From Adiantum capillus-veneris (lineage: Eukaryota; Streptophyta; Polypodiopsida; Polypodiales; Pteridaceae): 64,000 bases of DNA. The notes beneath the pieces were generated by a model, which was given only the letters and a program-made list of their open reading frames with translations, ran no database searches and was not told the origin of the DNA. Both the position numbers and the translations under genes were made by a program. Shown here piece after piece: positions 45,447 to 56,373 of this stretch. Within the stretch, counting starts at the first letter, position 1; every line of letters starts with the position of its first letter. The stretch lies in assembly GCA_014529385.2 (NCBI GenBank), contig CM043962.1, positions 91,851,180 through 91,915,179 on the forward strand. Direction: 5' to 3'.

Positions 45447-46723
45447 AAATCCAAGCAAGAGTTGAGGCTCGAGAACGACAACAACGTCTTAAACGCCAAC
45501 GAGAGGCTAATATGGGAATCACGCAAGCATTTTTCGAGGACACAGATGACGACTCATTAGAATCTGAGCCACCCCTACGATACCCAATTGAGCTAAATAG
45601 CACCTATGGGAAAGTACTATACAATGCCTTATTAGATACGGGAGCTAAACACAATTTGTTATCCTATGGAGTTTGGTGTCAATTAGGGAAACCGACCCTA
45701 TCCCCGAGTACAATGCAAGTCAAGGGCATTAATAAAAAGAAAACTGCTATTCTTGGAGTCCTTCAGACCCCTGTTGTCTATGACAATGAAAGCATAGTGC
45801 AGAGGTTTCTAGTCATGTCCGCGGGAGCTATGGAAGGCAACGTAAACCTGGGACGCACGTGGATGTTGGCAACCAAATGCACTATTGATTGGAATACTGG
45901 TAGTGTCACGACGCGACCACCGACTCTTACCCCTATCATTCAAGCAAAGTCACCTACGTTGCAAACTCTAGTAAAGTTGAAGGATAGCCAACATTCACAA
46001 GCCAAGGTGGTTAACTCGTCTTTGCCAGCTACCCATGAACCTAGCACTTCAACACTTGTAGTTGCAGCAAGCAGTAATATTGCAAGTACTCAACCTGCAC
46101 GACCTAAGAGTACATATCAATGGGTCCCCAAGGCCTTACTTCCAACTACCTCAACCCTCCCATCCATTCCAAGAAAAAATTTCCTCGGAAAACCAAGAGC
46201 GCGCCCTAGGAGAGTCAAGACCAAATCACGATGGATTCCAAAACAACTATTAGAAGCCCAAGGCTACTATGATGGAAATGAGCAAATTTGGGTACCTAAA
46301 CGAAAAATGTGTCCTTCCCTATCGACAACAAACCCATATGAGTCAAACAGTGTAACGCTAAAGCCAATGGCAGACCGTGGGAAGGGAAAGATCACAGAAT
46401 GCTACACACCTAGTCCAGAGCTAGTTTGGGCTCCAAGGCAAAACCAATTTATTCCACCTAGCTCAGGAAGGGGGGAGTTCCATGAAGCTTCTAGCTCCTC
46501 ATGTAATACATCCATAGAGGTAAAAGCTTCTACACAGCCTCAATCTATAGTAGTGGACCTCCATGAAGCTACAAAAGAATCCACACCTCCCAGTGTTCAA
46601 GAATCACCTGATGAACCACTTCAAGTTCGATCCTGGGAGAGTACCTTACCACCCTTGCAACTTGACGAGGCACCTAGGGTAATAGAAAACTACTGGCAAA
46701 AATCCTCACCTATTACCAACTAG
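45447..46723 (+). CDS. Second retropepsin-like domain with W-x-P-K repeats
   Basis: The frame is continuous with the end of integrase except for the TAA at 45443 and the 100-bp duplication. An internal ATG at 45512 (MGITQAFFEDTDDDSLES) gives 403 codons to 46723. Residues about 24-130 look like a complete aspartic protease: NALLDTGAKHNLLSYGVW (D-T-G-A active site), KGINKKKTAILGVLQ in the flap region, and EGNVNLGRTWM, the usual ILG-R-x-F-like second signature. After this come W-x-P-K/R repeats: YQWVPKALL, SRWIPKQLLEAQG, QIWVPKRK, LVWAPRQNQ, in a Pro/Ser/Thr-rich setting. The same repeats occur in the outer element. This domain is additional to the protease before RT. Function unknown; a fold comparison would test the protease call. 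Confidence 0.75.
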
Positions 46724-46775
46724 AACAATTGGTTTCAAAGGGTGACGACATCATTTCAAACGGTATGATCTACCC

Positions 46776-46880
46776 AAGGAAGGGGGGAGTGTTTGTGGAC
46801 ATCCATCATTCACTTGCTTCCATCTCAACCTTTCTCCCTGACCTCTTAATCTCCAATCTTAGGGAATGTATATATAAAGC
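46776..46880 (+). promoter_or_regulatory. Internal polypurine tract and TATA-like box
   Basis: AAGGAAGGGGGGAG at 46776-46789 resembles the 3' polypurine tracts of both nested elements and is followed at 46790 by TGTTTGTGG, which resembles an LTR start. About 80 bp later is GTATATATAAAG (46868-46879). It may be a second or central polypurine tract, the trace of an older LTR, or a promoter for the small ORF that starts at 47015. Confidence 0.4.
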
Positions 46881-47014
46881 CTTATACTCACAAAAACAAG
46901 ATAAAAAAGTAAAAGAGCAAGAGCCATAACACAAATCATAAAAACAAATTATGCACAAGAACACGACCCTTGTAATATTTGCACTCTAACCATCATCCAT
47001 TTGCGTGTACAGAT

Positions 47015-47437
47015 ATGGCTAGTACGCTAGAATCATCCACTCCTGCCTTGGGTGAGAGGTACCCTCGTTACTTTTCACAAATATTTCACATGGTCTTTCC
47101 AGTGCTTGCATGTGAATGGAATTTGATAGGTACGCTAGCATGTGAGAGGAATTTTGAGGAGTTGGAATGGCTGATACGTCTCTTAACCACGTCTGATCCA
47201 TACTTAGTAGAGAGCGTTTCTCCCATTGCACAAGCCTACCCTTTTGACCAAGATGACTATAGGCGTCTAGTGACCTTCTTAGTAAACATGGGCACCTATG
47301 ATGAAGAAGAAAATTTACATGACGACACGGATGGCACATATGGTCTCATGGATGATGACTTTGTTTATCTCGACGACGAGGATAGGCGTTTAGCCTTAGG
47401 GTTTCCCCCCAACCTCTACAATATCCTATTCCCTTGA
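47015..47437 (+). CDS. Small acidic ORF of unknown function in the inner element
   Basis: An open frame of 140 codons runs from the ATG at 47015 (MASTLESSTPALGERYPRYF) to a stop at 47437. It is Leu/Asp/Glu-rich, with an acidic stretch near the C-terminus (DEEENLHDDTDGTYGLMDDD) and an end PPNLYNILFP. I do not recognise it. The ATG lies four bases after 'tgcgtgtacag', which resembles a splice acceptor, and about 140 bp after a TATA-like box. It sits between the polyprotein and the 3' LTR, the place where some plant Gypsy elements carry an extra ORF. It has no stop or frameshift although the rest of the element is damaged; over 420 bp this could be chance. Confidence 0.5.
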   Translation: MASTLESSTPALGERYPRYFSQIFHMVFPVLACEWNLIGTLACERNFEELEWLIRLLTTSDPYLVESVSPIAQAYPFDQDDYRRLVTFLVNMGTYDEEENLHDDTDGTYGLMDDDFVYLDDEDRRLALGFPPNLYNILFP

Positions 47438-48811
47438 CTCTCTAGGAGGAGTGCAAATAATTAGGTTAGGGTTCCTTATGTTTTTTGTTGTGTTCAATAA
47501 ATGTTGGTACCTTTTTCCACTAATGTGCCTCCTGGAGGTATTCCTTTTGTTTCCTAGTGTGTACAGGAGCGTGTTGCTATTGGTAGAATTTGGACCTTCA
47601 TGGAATCTTTATCTCGACTCACTCTTCAAATCAAGCGCGACCATCAACACAAACAGGTGTTTCTTGTCCATTAGCATTGCCCCTTATCTTTTTTGCATCT
47701 ATGATTGTCAGCTGATATTTGTGATTGGTAGCCTAATATTCACCGTTTGCTTAGTATCAAACATTTAATTCAATGTAATTTTTTGTCATAATCACTTGTC
47801 TAGGTTTAAAAATCAAGCAGTCCAACAAACTAGTTTGACCAAGTTAGGTGTTGAAATCTTCTCTTAATACCATGGGGAATGCCTTCCTAATAATTAATGG
47901 TTACTTTGGTTCTTAATCCGATTTAGGCTTCATTGTGTGAAATGTACTTGGGCTTTCTAGTGGGCTTGACCCTATTGACCTTTAGCTTAAGTATTATAAA
48001 GGGAGTTTACTAGTGTGATGAGCCTGGGGAGGTGTATCAGTGTTATATGACCCCCCAAAGTTACAAAATTAAAATGTTGAAAATGAACAAACAAAAAATC
48101 AAAGTGCCACACTGTAAAATCTTAAGCTGGAAGAGAAATCTCAGCTTGATTTGGTACTTCACTCACATGTATTGCCTATGGTACTAGAGCCCTAGAGGTT
48201 CCCAGTATGGGCGCTTTTTACTTGAAAAGCAAAAAACCCAAGGCATACAAAATAAGCACACACATCAAAATTGAATCACTGTGAAAAGACTTTGGGGGGT
48301 CAAAGAAAAAGTAATAAGTCAGGCGATGATTTCATGAGAAATTCCTTTTATGGTAGCTTAACTACAAGGTCTTCTAGATATAGCCTCTAGTCAGCCCTCA
48401 AACATGAATACTTGGCTCTCACGATTAAACAACTTAATTGACCACAGAAAATTAAGAAGCTTACCCATGGTATTCATATTCGATCTCTAGTGCCTTTCGA
48501 CCGTCAAATTAGCGACCCCAGACTTGTTTAATTTTTTGACCTTTACATCTGTTTATGCATTTGATTACATTGCAATTTAATGTTCATTGCTGACAAATTG
48601 TTTGAAATTCTTTTACCAATCAATTTGTCTACCTAAAACTGCATATGCTTTTTAATCACTTATGAGAATGCAATTACTGTGCCAATGTTGTTTGATTTTG
48701 CAGTGACTGAAGAAGGCTAAGGACATTCATCTCAAATGCTCTTCCACCTCAACGAACGAGCTTCAACTCAAATAGCTTCCGAGGACGGAATCTACATCAA
48801 GAAGGGGGGCA
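47438..48811 (+). other. 3' untranslated region and polypurine tract of the inner element
   Basis: No coding frame of note. It ends in the polypurine tract AAGAAGGGGGGCA immediately before the 3' LTR. Confidence 0.6.
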
Positions 48812-49140
48812 TGTTAACCCTCACGGCTCACGGACACCCCATCACCTACGATGGATGTGTATTATGTATTTGGTAGAGTCAGGTACCGGGCTTGTCGGAC
48901 CAATAGGAAAAGGATAAGAGTGATCGTCGATGAGAGGCGCACTCTAACTGGGACATTCATGATCAAGGGATTAGTTGGCTAAGCATGGGCGCCCAAGTGT
49001 GAATGGGGTGAGCTCATATAAAAGCCAACTAAACCTAAAATTCACTTATTCTTTCATTTGTGCAATAGAAGAGTGCTCTTGCTCCATCTCCATCTCCATC
49101 TCCATCTCCATCTTCTTCTTCTTCACCTCCTCGTGTGTGT

Positions 49141-49215
<75 letters not shown>

Positions 49216-49456
49216 TGTGTGCGATCGAGCATTACGAAGGCACGACGGCGGTGAAGCGGTTGAGCGCGACGTAGCGACGTCTCCTTCTTCTTCGCGACGA
49301 GGAATCCTCCACGGCAGGAGCATAGAGCGGTGAGTGACACACCATTGCCCTCTTTTGAGCTTACTAGTTAAGCTAGTTGTGTGCTTGGAGCCGTCTATGG
49401 CTCGCACACAGTGTTAGGCAAGGCCCTTGCTTCGACAGTGCGGCAGGGAGCGCACA
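48812..49456 (+). repeat. 3' LTR of the inner element
   Basis: Begins TGTTAACCCTCACGG and ends GGAGCGCACA. The compound GT-then-GA tract at 49133-49210 is longer than in the 5' LTR, and 'ccatctccatct' repeats near 49085 have also expanded. A 6-bp insertion at about 48960 distinguishes it from the 5' copy. About 14 substitutions were counted by eye outside the microsatellite. Confidence 0.92.
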
Positions 49457-51443
49457 AGTGTGCTTTTGAGGGTAAAAATGCATTAAACAAGCTTTTGTGG
49501 ACATTTGTATGACTGACTGATCCTGTGCATATAAAAGAGCATTTGCAAAGGTTCTGTGAAGAAAACTTGCAATTCTGTAAACATAGACATCCTACGCGTA
49601 GGATGTCTCAAGGGGGTTATGGAGACCAAATTTGAAAATTTTGACTGCAGCAGTGGGTTCAGAGGGTAGGTTTTAACCTAGTAACATATTGACTTGGGTG
49701 TTTTTCCCTATTTTTGTTGACCAAAAGCCAAAAGGCGGAGTCAGAAAACGTAAAATTTCAGAAAAGGCATAATTGAGTGATTTTTGCAATTGTGAAGCAT
49801 ACTTGCACTTGCTGAGAGCATAAGGAAGCATCAGGGACACTTCAGTCTCAAAAAATGAGCAGTAGACATCCTACGCGTAGTATGTTTACAGGGTGATCTG
49901 GGCACTTTTTTGAAAATCTGAGGTTACCAGTGTGTTTAGAAGGTAGGTTTTACCCTATGTTCACCTGGAAAGTGGAAATTTGACCAAGTTTTGACAGATT
50001 AAAGCCAAAAGATGAGAATTGCCAGACATCCTACCCAAATTGTGTCCAAGGCCTAATTTTGAGACCAAACCATAGGATGACTCCATAGGCATGTTCTAAA
50101 TGTTGTATTGAGTGCATGTGATAAATTTCATCTCATTTGGGTCAGTGAAAGGGAAGATTGAGCGGACTTTAGCACTTTTGACTGAAAAAGGCTAGAACAG
50201 CTAAAATTGGGGTCTTTTGAAATCCAAACCAAAATTTGAGCATACCACTGGGTTGCTGACATCAAGGGGAAGCTTTGGGTCAAGTCTGGGGTCAAACCAG
50301 CCAAAAAGACATCCTACGCGTAGGATGTCATATGTGTGATTTTGCACTCCAAACTTAATTCTGAGCATACCACAGTGATCAGCACCTTAAGGAGAGTCTG
50401 TGGTTCAAATTTGGGGCAATTCTGAGTAGTTAGACATCCTACGCGTAGGATGTCTACTGCATAATTCTGAGACCAAAATTCTACTGTGACCATACCATGC
50501 TGTCATATAGCCTTAGATAAGCCTCCTAAGCAAATTTGGTCCAATTTGGAGTTGATTTGACTGGTGAATTCATCAGAACAGACATCAGGCTTTTGAAGCA
50601 GATTCTTAATCATTTGACCAACCTATAGGTGTCAGAATCAAAAAGTAAAAATAGTTGTGAGTTTAGCACATCAAGGGGAAGCTACAGTGCAAGTTTGAGC
50701 TGAAACAGAGCAAAAAGACATCCTACGCGTAGGATGTCTCCAGCTTGATTTAGGACTCCAAACCAACTTATGAGCACACCACTGTGATCAACACATCAAG
50801 GAGAAGCTAGGGTGAAAATTTCAAGTCATTCTGAGCAAAAAGACATCCTACGCTTAGGATGTCTCAAGGCCATTTTTAAATCCAAATGAAATTCTGAGCA
50901 TACCATTGTGTTGCTGGACTTAAGGGGAGTCTCAGGACCAAATTTTGTTAAATTCTGAGCATATAGAAATCCTACGCATAGGATGTCTCTAGGCCAGTTT
51001 TAGGGTCCAACTGTACCTTTGACCATACAGAAGGGTTCACAGTCTCATAGAGATCCCAAATCCTTTTTTAAAATTGAATTTGGACTCATTTTGACCAGTC
51101 TAAGCTGCATTTCACTGTTTTGGCCATAACTTTGACAAACTGTATCGGATTGGAAAAGTTTTTATATCAAAACGTAGCCTGAGAGCGGCTCTACAGATCT
51201 TAGAGCAAAACATGAACTAAATGTATGCCAACGACAACCATTTTGTTCTACTTTGAAAAAAACATCGTTTGAGGCCTCAAAATTCATCCGGAAATCAGGG
51301 GTGTCTGAAAGCGACAATTTGCGAGAATTGTGAGAAAACGGTTGCGGTTTTGGACATAGTTTCGACTTTTCCCTAACCAAAGCACTTGAACACAGTGGAC
51401 TTAGTCTACTTGAGCTAAGCAAAAGCTCTTAAGCCCAGAAATC
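49457..51443 (+). other. Leader of the outer element
   Basis: The leader continues after the inner insertion up to the gag start at 51444. It has no coding frame. Most of it (49585-51040) is a repeat array described separately; the last 400 bp before gag are unique. Confidence 0.75.
49585..50988. repeat. Array of 24-bp palindromes in the outer leader
   Basis: The 12-base arm AGACATCCTACG followed directly by its reverse complement occurs perfectly at 49585-49608, 50432-50455 (26 bp with flanks) and 50716-50739, and with its outermost pair lost at 50307-50330. Imperfect copies lie at 49864-49887, 50841-50864 and 50965-50988; a half-lost copy is at 50024-50047. Start-to-start distances are 279, 160, 283, 125, 284, 125 and 124 bp. 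The DNA between copies is also related (phrases 'gagcataccactgtg', 'atcaaggggaagct', 'ttctgagcaaaa'), giving a unit of about 125 bp. Each palindrome centres on ACGCGT. Confidence 0.95.
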
Positions 51444-53105
51444 ATGCCTACCCTAGATTCAAACGCAGCTTACACAAGCTTGGAGATCCCGACGATAGAG
51501 GAATATCCTCCCACAATGGATCTTCCAAACTTGCAATTGATAAAGATCCATCGTGTTGAGAGAGTTTGGATGATTGGTCATGAGAGTGAAGGACTATATA
51601 GATACATTGACTACAATGAGGTCAATCTTTATAGGTGCTTAGATCCATACCTAGAAGAGATAACGGATTACAGGCTCTTATATGTCTACACATACGGAGT
51701 CAACTGTCGATGGAGATCTATAGTTGTCGACAAGTATGGACGAGAATACAGAGTTGTAGAAAGCACAAATCCACAGACTGTACTAGAAAGAGGTGGATAT
51801 TTGGTCAATGAAGGACCACAAATGCCTCCACCAAACACGAGAATTCCTATAGGAATTCCAAGAAGAGAGCCACCAGGATTCCCTTCAAGAGCGATAACGA
51901 GAGAAGGATTGGGAGAGTCTCTGGTTAGACTTGTAGACAATCGACGAGTTAGACCATCCCAAGTCCAAAAATGGGTAAACAAAAAATACTCCGGAGATAA
52001 AGATCCGAGAGATCACGTAACGGCTTTTAGAAGAGTGATTAGAGCAGAGGAAGTTTCAGATTTTGCGACACAGTTTGCAGGATTTGGATTGACTCTAGAA
52101 GATGATGCAGCTACATGGTTCGACTCGGTGGAAAAATGGGATTTTGAGACCCTAGATGAGCTGTTTGAGGAGTTTATTGAAGAATTCTCGCCAAAAGGCA
52201 TTGCTCACAACACGGTCTCGCAAATCCATAGATTCAAACAGAAAAAGAATGAATCAGTACGCAAAGCATCATTACGGCTCAAGAGATATGTTAAGCTCTG
52301 TCCGAGAGCGGAATTACCTACGCAAGCACGACTGATGCTGATCTTTATCCAGGGAATGAGACATGCAGGCCTTCAGAAGGATCTTCATATGATAAGGAGG
52401 ATGACGCTAAATGAGTTGATCAAAGAAGCTCTTTATCTAGTGGATAACTGTGAGGCATACAAAGAAAAGGACTTAAAGAGTCAAGGAGATGACACATCCT
52501 CTCAGCACAGTGTTTCATAGATAAGTGAGTCCATTGCCAAGCCAACGGCACCTATTGATCAAGAAAAGATTATCGACGACTTGGTCAAGAGGTTGATTCC
52601 TCTTGTAAGGTCTGATTCGGGAGAGCCGAAGTGGTGTGAAATTGAGAGAAAATGGAAGAACCATACGGGGGAAGAGTGCTATTATAGCATGGAAAATGCT
52701 AGGGAGAGGTATGTACAACCTGTTCCAGAAGCACCTACTCCACCTAGATACATTACGGGGAATGCGCCAGGACCAGTAGGAGTTTTAAGGCCACAGCTTG
52801 TCTTAGGACAACAACCTCCGCTGCCAGGTGCTAGAATGCCGGTAGACATGAGATACATGCCAATGATGGAAGCATCAAATAAACCAACGCCAGTACCAGC
52901 TACAATGTGGTATAGCAACCAAAGTGAGTACTACCCTTCGGAGCAACAAAATGTGAGAGAAACACATGGAGTGGTGAGGCCTGTACAACTCCTGGGTTTC
53001 AGTCGAAAGAAAGAAGGTATGAAATGGACAAAAGGACATTGCGATTCATTGCAAATAGCGGCTTATCTAGGTCAAAGCTTGCTTATAGCCAAGAGAAAAT
53101 GCTAA
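51444..53105 (+). pseudogene. Gag of the outer element
   Basis: Gag starts at ATG 51444 (MPTLDSNAAYTSLEIPTIEE) and is open for 358 codons to a TAG at 52518, then continues in the same frame to 53105. The capsid domain is at about residues 175-320: VQKWVNKKYSGDKDPRDHVT, DDAATWFDSVEKWDFETLDE and IHRFKQKKNESVRKASLRLK, the Retrotrans_gag pattern. After the TAG comes a Pro-rich stretch. Near 53030 the frame shifts by one base, and in the next frame a Cys pair (CLECGITHVIPD, about 53199) looks like a damaged zinc knuckle. Defects: one stop and one frameshift. Confidence 0.87.
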
Positions 53106-53179
53106 AAGAATCTCCTCAACCAGAGACAGATTGTCACAAAAGTCGTGAAAACCACTTGGTCAACAATGTCCTCATACGG

Positions 53180-54594
53180 AGATCACTGAAGTAAATGCCT
53201 ATTGTCTTGAGTGTGGCATCACTCACGTGATCCCCGATCGCCCGAAAAAACCAAACCAAATCAGGAAAATCACGACAAATGTATCAAGGATTGTTCAGCT
53301 CCCTAGTAGCTCAGAAAATGAAAATGTCGTACCAGTTCAAGTGGTTACGAGAACACAAGCTCAAAAGAAAGCTGATGAGAATCCAGAGACAAAGAACACG
53401 AAAAGTGACGTGAGTCCAAAGACAGATGATGGACCAAAGACAGACGCACCTAGTCAGAAAACCAAGAGCAAACGAAATAGTTGGAAAGCTAGAAAGACTA
53501 GGATGAAAGCACGCAGGGAACGAGAGCAAAAATCCCTAGCTGAGAAGCTTACCGAAGCGTAGGAGAAGATAAAACAACATGAGGAAAAGGAGGCACCTTC
53601 TCTTACACAGATGGTTAAACCTCTAGAAGAACCATCTACGGATGAGAAACCGAGAAGTGCTAGTTCAGGAGGATCTGTGTTGGCAGAGAAGGTTAATGAG
53701 GCATTAGATGCCCTCTTGAAAGCCTATGATGTGAAGCTCAAAACCAACCAAACCCAAGAACAAAGGTGGATGACATATCCCTATGCGGAACTAAAAAAGC
53801 ACAGGTTTGAAATGTGCCAGAAAATGATTCAAACAGCCCAAGCTTTACTAGAACCACCAGTTGCAAAACCTGAGGATGTGATCCATGTCATGCCTACACA
53901 AGTAATCCCACCAAACCAGGAACTAAAAGAGCCAGATTTTAGTCATGAGCACAGACCAAAACTCAAAGACCCATCATTAGAACCAAGGATAGTGTTGAAT
54001 ACCACGGATAACTCTTCCGAGGGATTTCAACAAGCTATACCTGAGGATTGTAAAGAGATAGATTGTCTTGACGAATTGTGGAAACAAGTCAGAGAGGCCA
54101 ATGAAGCCGATGACCTAAGAAGACGAGTAGACAAGACTGGTGATAAACGAGGAGTGTTTCTACCACCAATAGAGGAATTTGAGACTGGATCTCAAATGAA
54201 TCTAGACGTGCAATCGTGTTGGGGCGACAAAGGATCTGTACAATCTATGGATAGTCAACCCCATTCGCTAAGAACACTACCGTCCTACATGGGAGAGTAC
54301 GAGACCAAGTCAGACGTGGTTGCAGTCCCATCAAAGAGACTGTCTCCCAACAAGGCGATCGATTCAAAGGGGCTAGTAGATATTCTATCTACCCCAGTCA
54401 CTTGTACAATAATGTTAGCCGAGTTGCTCAGAATAAGACCAAACATGTGGGCTAATGTGGGTAAATGTCTAGAGAAATTTGGTGTAAAAACCCCAATGAC
54501 TCAAATCGAGGAAGGCATCAAAGAGCTTGAAATGCCTCAACTAAATACTAGGCCAGTGCCATTAAACAAGGTAGGCGAGTATTACGAGGGATAA
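53180..54594 (+). pseudogene. Linker between Gag and protease of the outer element
   Basis: One frame, with a TAG at 53560 and a TAA at 54592. Content is Lys/Glu-rich, then a helical segment (VNEALDALLKAYDVKLKTNQ) and a conserved stretch (LAELLRIRPNMWANVGKCLE) just before the protease. This corresponds in position to the region before the protease in the inner element. No known enzymatic domain. Confidence 0.75.
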
Positions 54595-56373
54595 GATGGA
54601 AACAGCACCCTTCCTGTGGAATTCAATGGTGTAAAAACCATGGCAATACTTGACAGTGGAGCTGGTGTGGCCATTGCAACCAAAGAGGTTTGGAAAAAAT
54701 GGGAAAAACCTGCCTTGATATCCACACGAATGACACTGCAGCTTGCAGACGGACACAAGGAAAAGCCCATAGGACTGCTAGAAAAAGTACTTGTTACTTC
54801 TTGTGGCATTGAATATGAACACACTTTTGTTGTTGTTGACTTTGGCAAGAAGAACAACTATGACATCATTCTGGGAAGACCATTCATGTGACAATTGAAA
54901 ATGGTCCAAGATTGGGGTTATGACCATATATACCTCAGACATATGGAAACCATAACAAAGGTAAACTTCAGGGACCATAGCTATAGGGATGTGACGAGAA
55001 CACCGGTTGAGGAGTTTGATTCCGCCACAGTAGCAGGATCAGAACTTCCAGCTTGGTTAGGTAAGCCTAAAGAATTGTGGATGTGTGGAGCTTCACAATG
55101 TGGTAGCTTGAAACGTGAGGAATGTATCCTAGAGCGGGTTATAGAGGATAAGGACTATATCCTAGAACCATTTTCTGAAGAAGAGTTAGAGCCTTTTGGA
55201 TGGGAACACATCCTTGCTACTCTGGACGTGTGCACCGTGGAGGATGCTCCCACAACAAAGTTTTGTGATGAAAATGGCTATGATGTCGTTCCTTATTTTG
55301 CAGTGAGTGTAATCCAAGAAAACGAAGAGAACCAGACATCAACAAGCTCTCAAAATAAGGATCAAACAAATAAATGTGGAGAATCAAAAGATGAAGAAGA
55401 CAACGAGTTCTATGACTCTGTAGAACACTTCGAGCTTCAAGAAGATCAACGGCCCAGGAATCAATGTCATCGCTACACGAATAAAGTGCATCAAAAGTGG
55501 ATTCCAAAGTCCTCCGTGAAGACAAAGCCACCCCCAGCATCCTCATACATGGATCCTAATAAGGATGCTAAGACTCAGCTAGGAGGAATACGACCAGAGC
55601 AACGAGCTAACAATGCTCTAATCAATGGACTAGAAAAGTCCTCCAAGAAACTACCACCCACGAGCAAACAGACAGCAACTTTCCACTATCAGCCAAAAAA
55701 TCAAGGGAAAGTACAAGAAGTCAACCTTGCTGAGGATAGTAGCGATAGTGATGAATCTTACGATATCCCCTATCATCAACTTAGGCCATCACTATCACCA
55801 ACCCCTTCAACAACAACCATGACAGGTCAAAAGAACAGGACAACAAGTCAAAGCCAAAAAGCTCGACAAATCTGGATACCAAAAAGCCAGATCGACCAAA
55901 AACATATATGGATCAAGAAGACAAAGATCTCTAATGACAAATCACAAGATCCAACACCAAAAAAAAAACAAGGAAAGCGTACACAAACGGGTAAGAATAT
56001 CACAAAGTCACAAGCTTTCACAACTCAAGTTTGGGCTCCAAAGAAGTTGATTCAAGCACAAAAAAGTCAGGAATTCATTTGGATTCCAAAACAACCACAA
56101 TATCAACTTTCAAAGCCTAAATCCCGTTCCCAACCAAGCGTACAAGGGCTGAAGCAAAGACCACTATCGACTCACATAACAAAAAGGTGGATCCCAAAGA
56201 AGTCTCTTCAAACACAAATGAAGCATGGGCAAGTATGGGTTCCCAAACAAGAGTCAGCAACAAAACAGCCAATAGTCGCAAAGAAATGGGTCCCAAAGAA
56301 GAACAACAAAACTGCTGAAGGTGCATCGCCGCTTGAATTCTTACAATTCTTCCTACGATTACAGTACAATTAG
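54595..56373 (+). pseudogene. Protease followed directly by W-x-P-K repeat region
   Basis: The retropepsin domain has VKTMAILDSGAGVAIATKEV (catalytic Asp-Ser-Gly) and YDIILGRPFM at its end (54890), then a TGA. The frame continues for 492 codons from 54895 with no RT, RNase H or integrase. Instead there is a Glu-rich region and then eight W-x-P-K-like repeats: QKWIPKSS, QIWIPKSQ, HIWIKKTK, QVWAPKKLI, FIWIPKQP, KRWIPKKS, QVWVPKQE, KKWVPKKN, with Lys/Gln-rich spacers. The protein ends at 56373. Direct protease-to-repeat order is unlike any autonomous Gypsy element. The repeats may bind nucleic acid, but that is inference. Confidence 0.8.

Larger units (their letters stand above)
35527..49456 (+). 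mobile_element. Inner Ty3/Gypsy element with dual protease architecture
   Basis: It lies inside the outer element between its primer site and leader. LTRs are at about 35527-36117 and 48812-49456. The primer site TGGCGCCGTTGCCGGGGA is at 36122-36139 and the purine tract GAAGGGGGGCA at 48801-48811. Coding order is Gag, several zinc knuckles, protease, RT, RNase H, integrase, a second protease-like domain with W-x-P-K repeats, then a small extra ORF. PR-RT-RH-IN order without a chromodomain, plus the tRNA-Asp-type site, place it among non-chromovirus Gypsy elements. The left LTR start differs from the right one and no exact target duplication is visible. Stops, one frameshift, an integrase deletion and a 100-bp duplication inactivate it. 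Confidence 0.9.

Noticed and set aside
37191-46723. Inner element already dead before insertion because of its many stops
   Set aside because: About 2.5 percent LTR divergence implies roughly 120 substitutions in 9.5 kb of coding sequence, of which about five would create stops. This is of the same order as the count observed, so decay after insertion is enough.
49585-50988. CRISPR-like array
   Set aside because: Repeats are regularly spaced and palindromic, but the intervening DNA is itself repeated rather than unique, and this is plant nuclear DNA within an LTR element.
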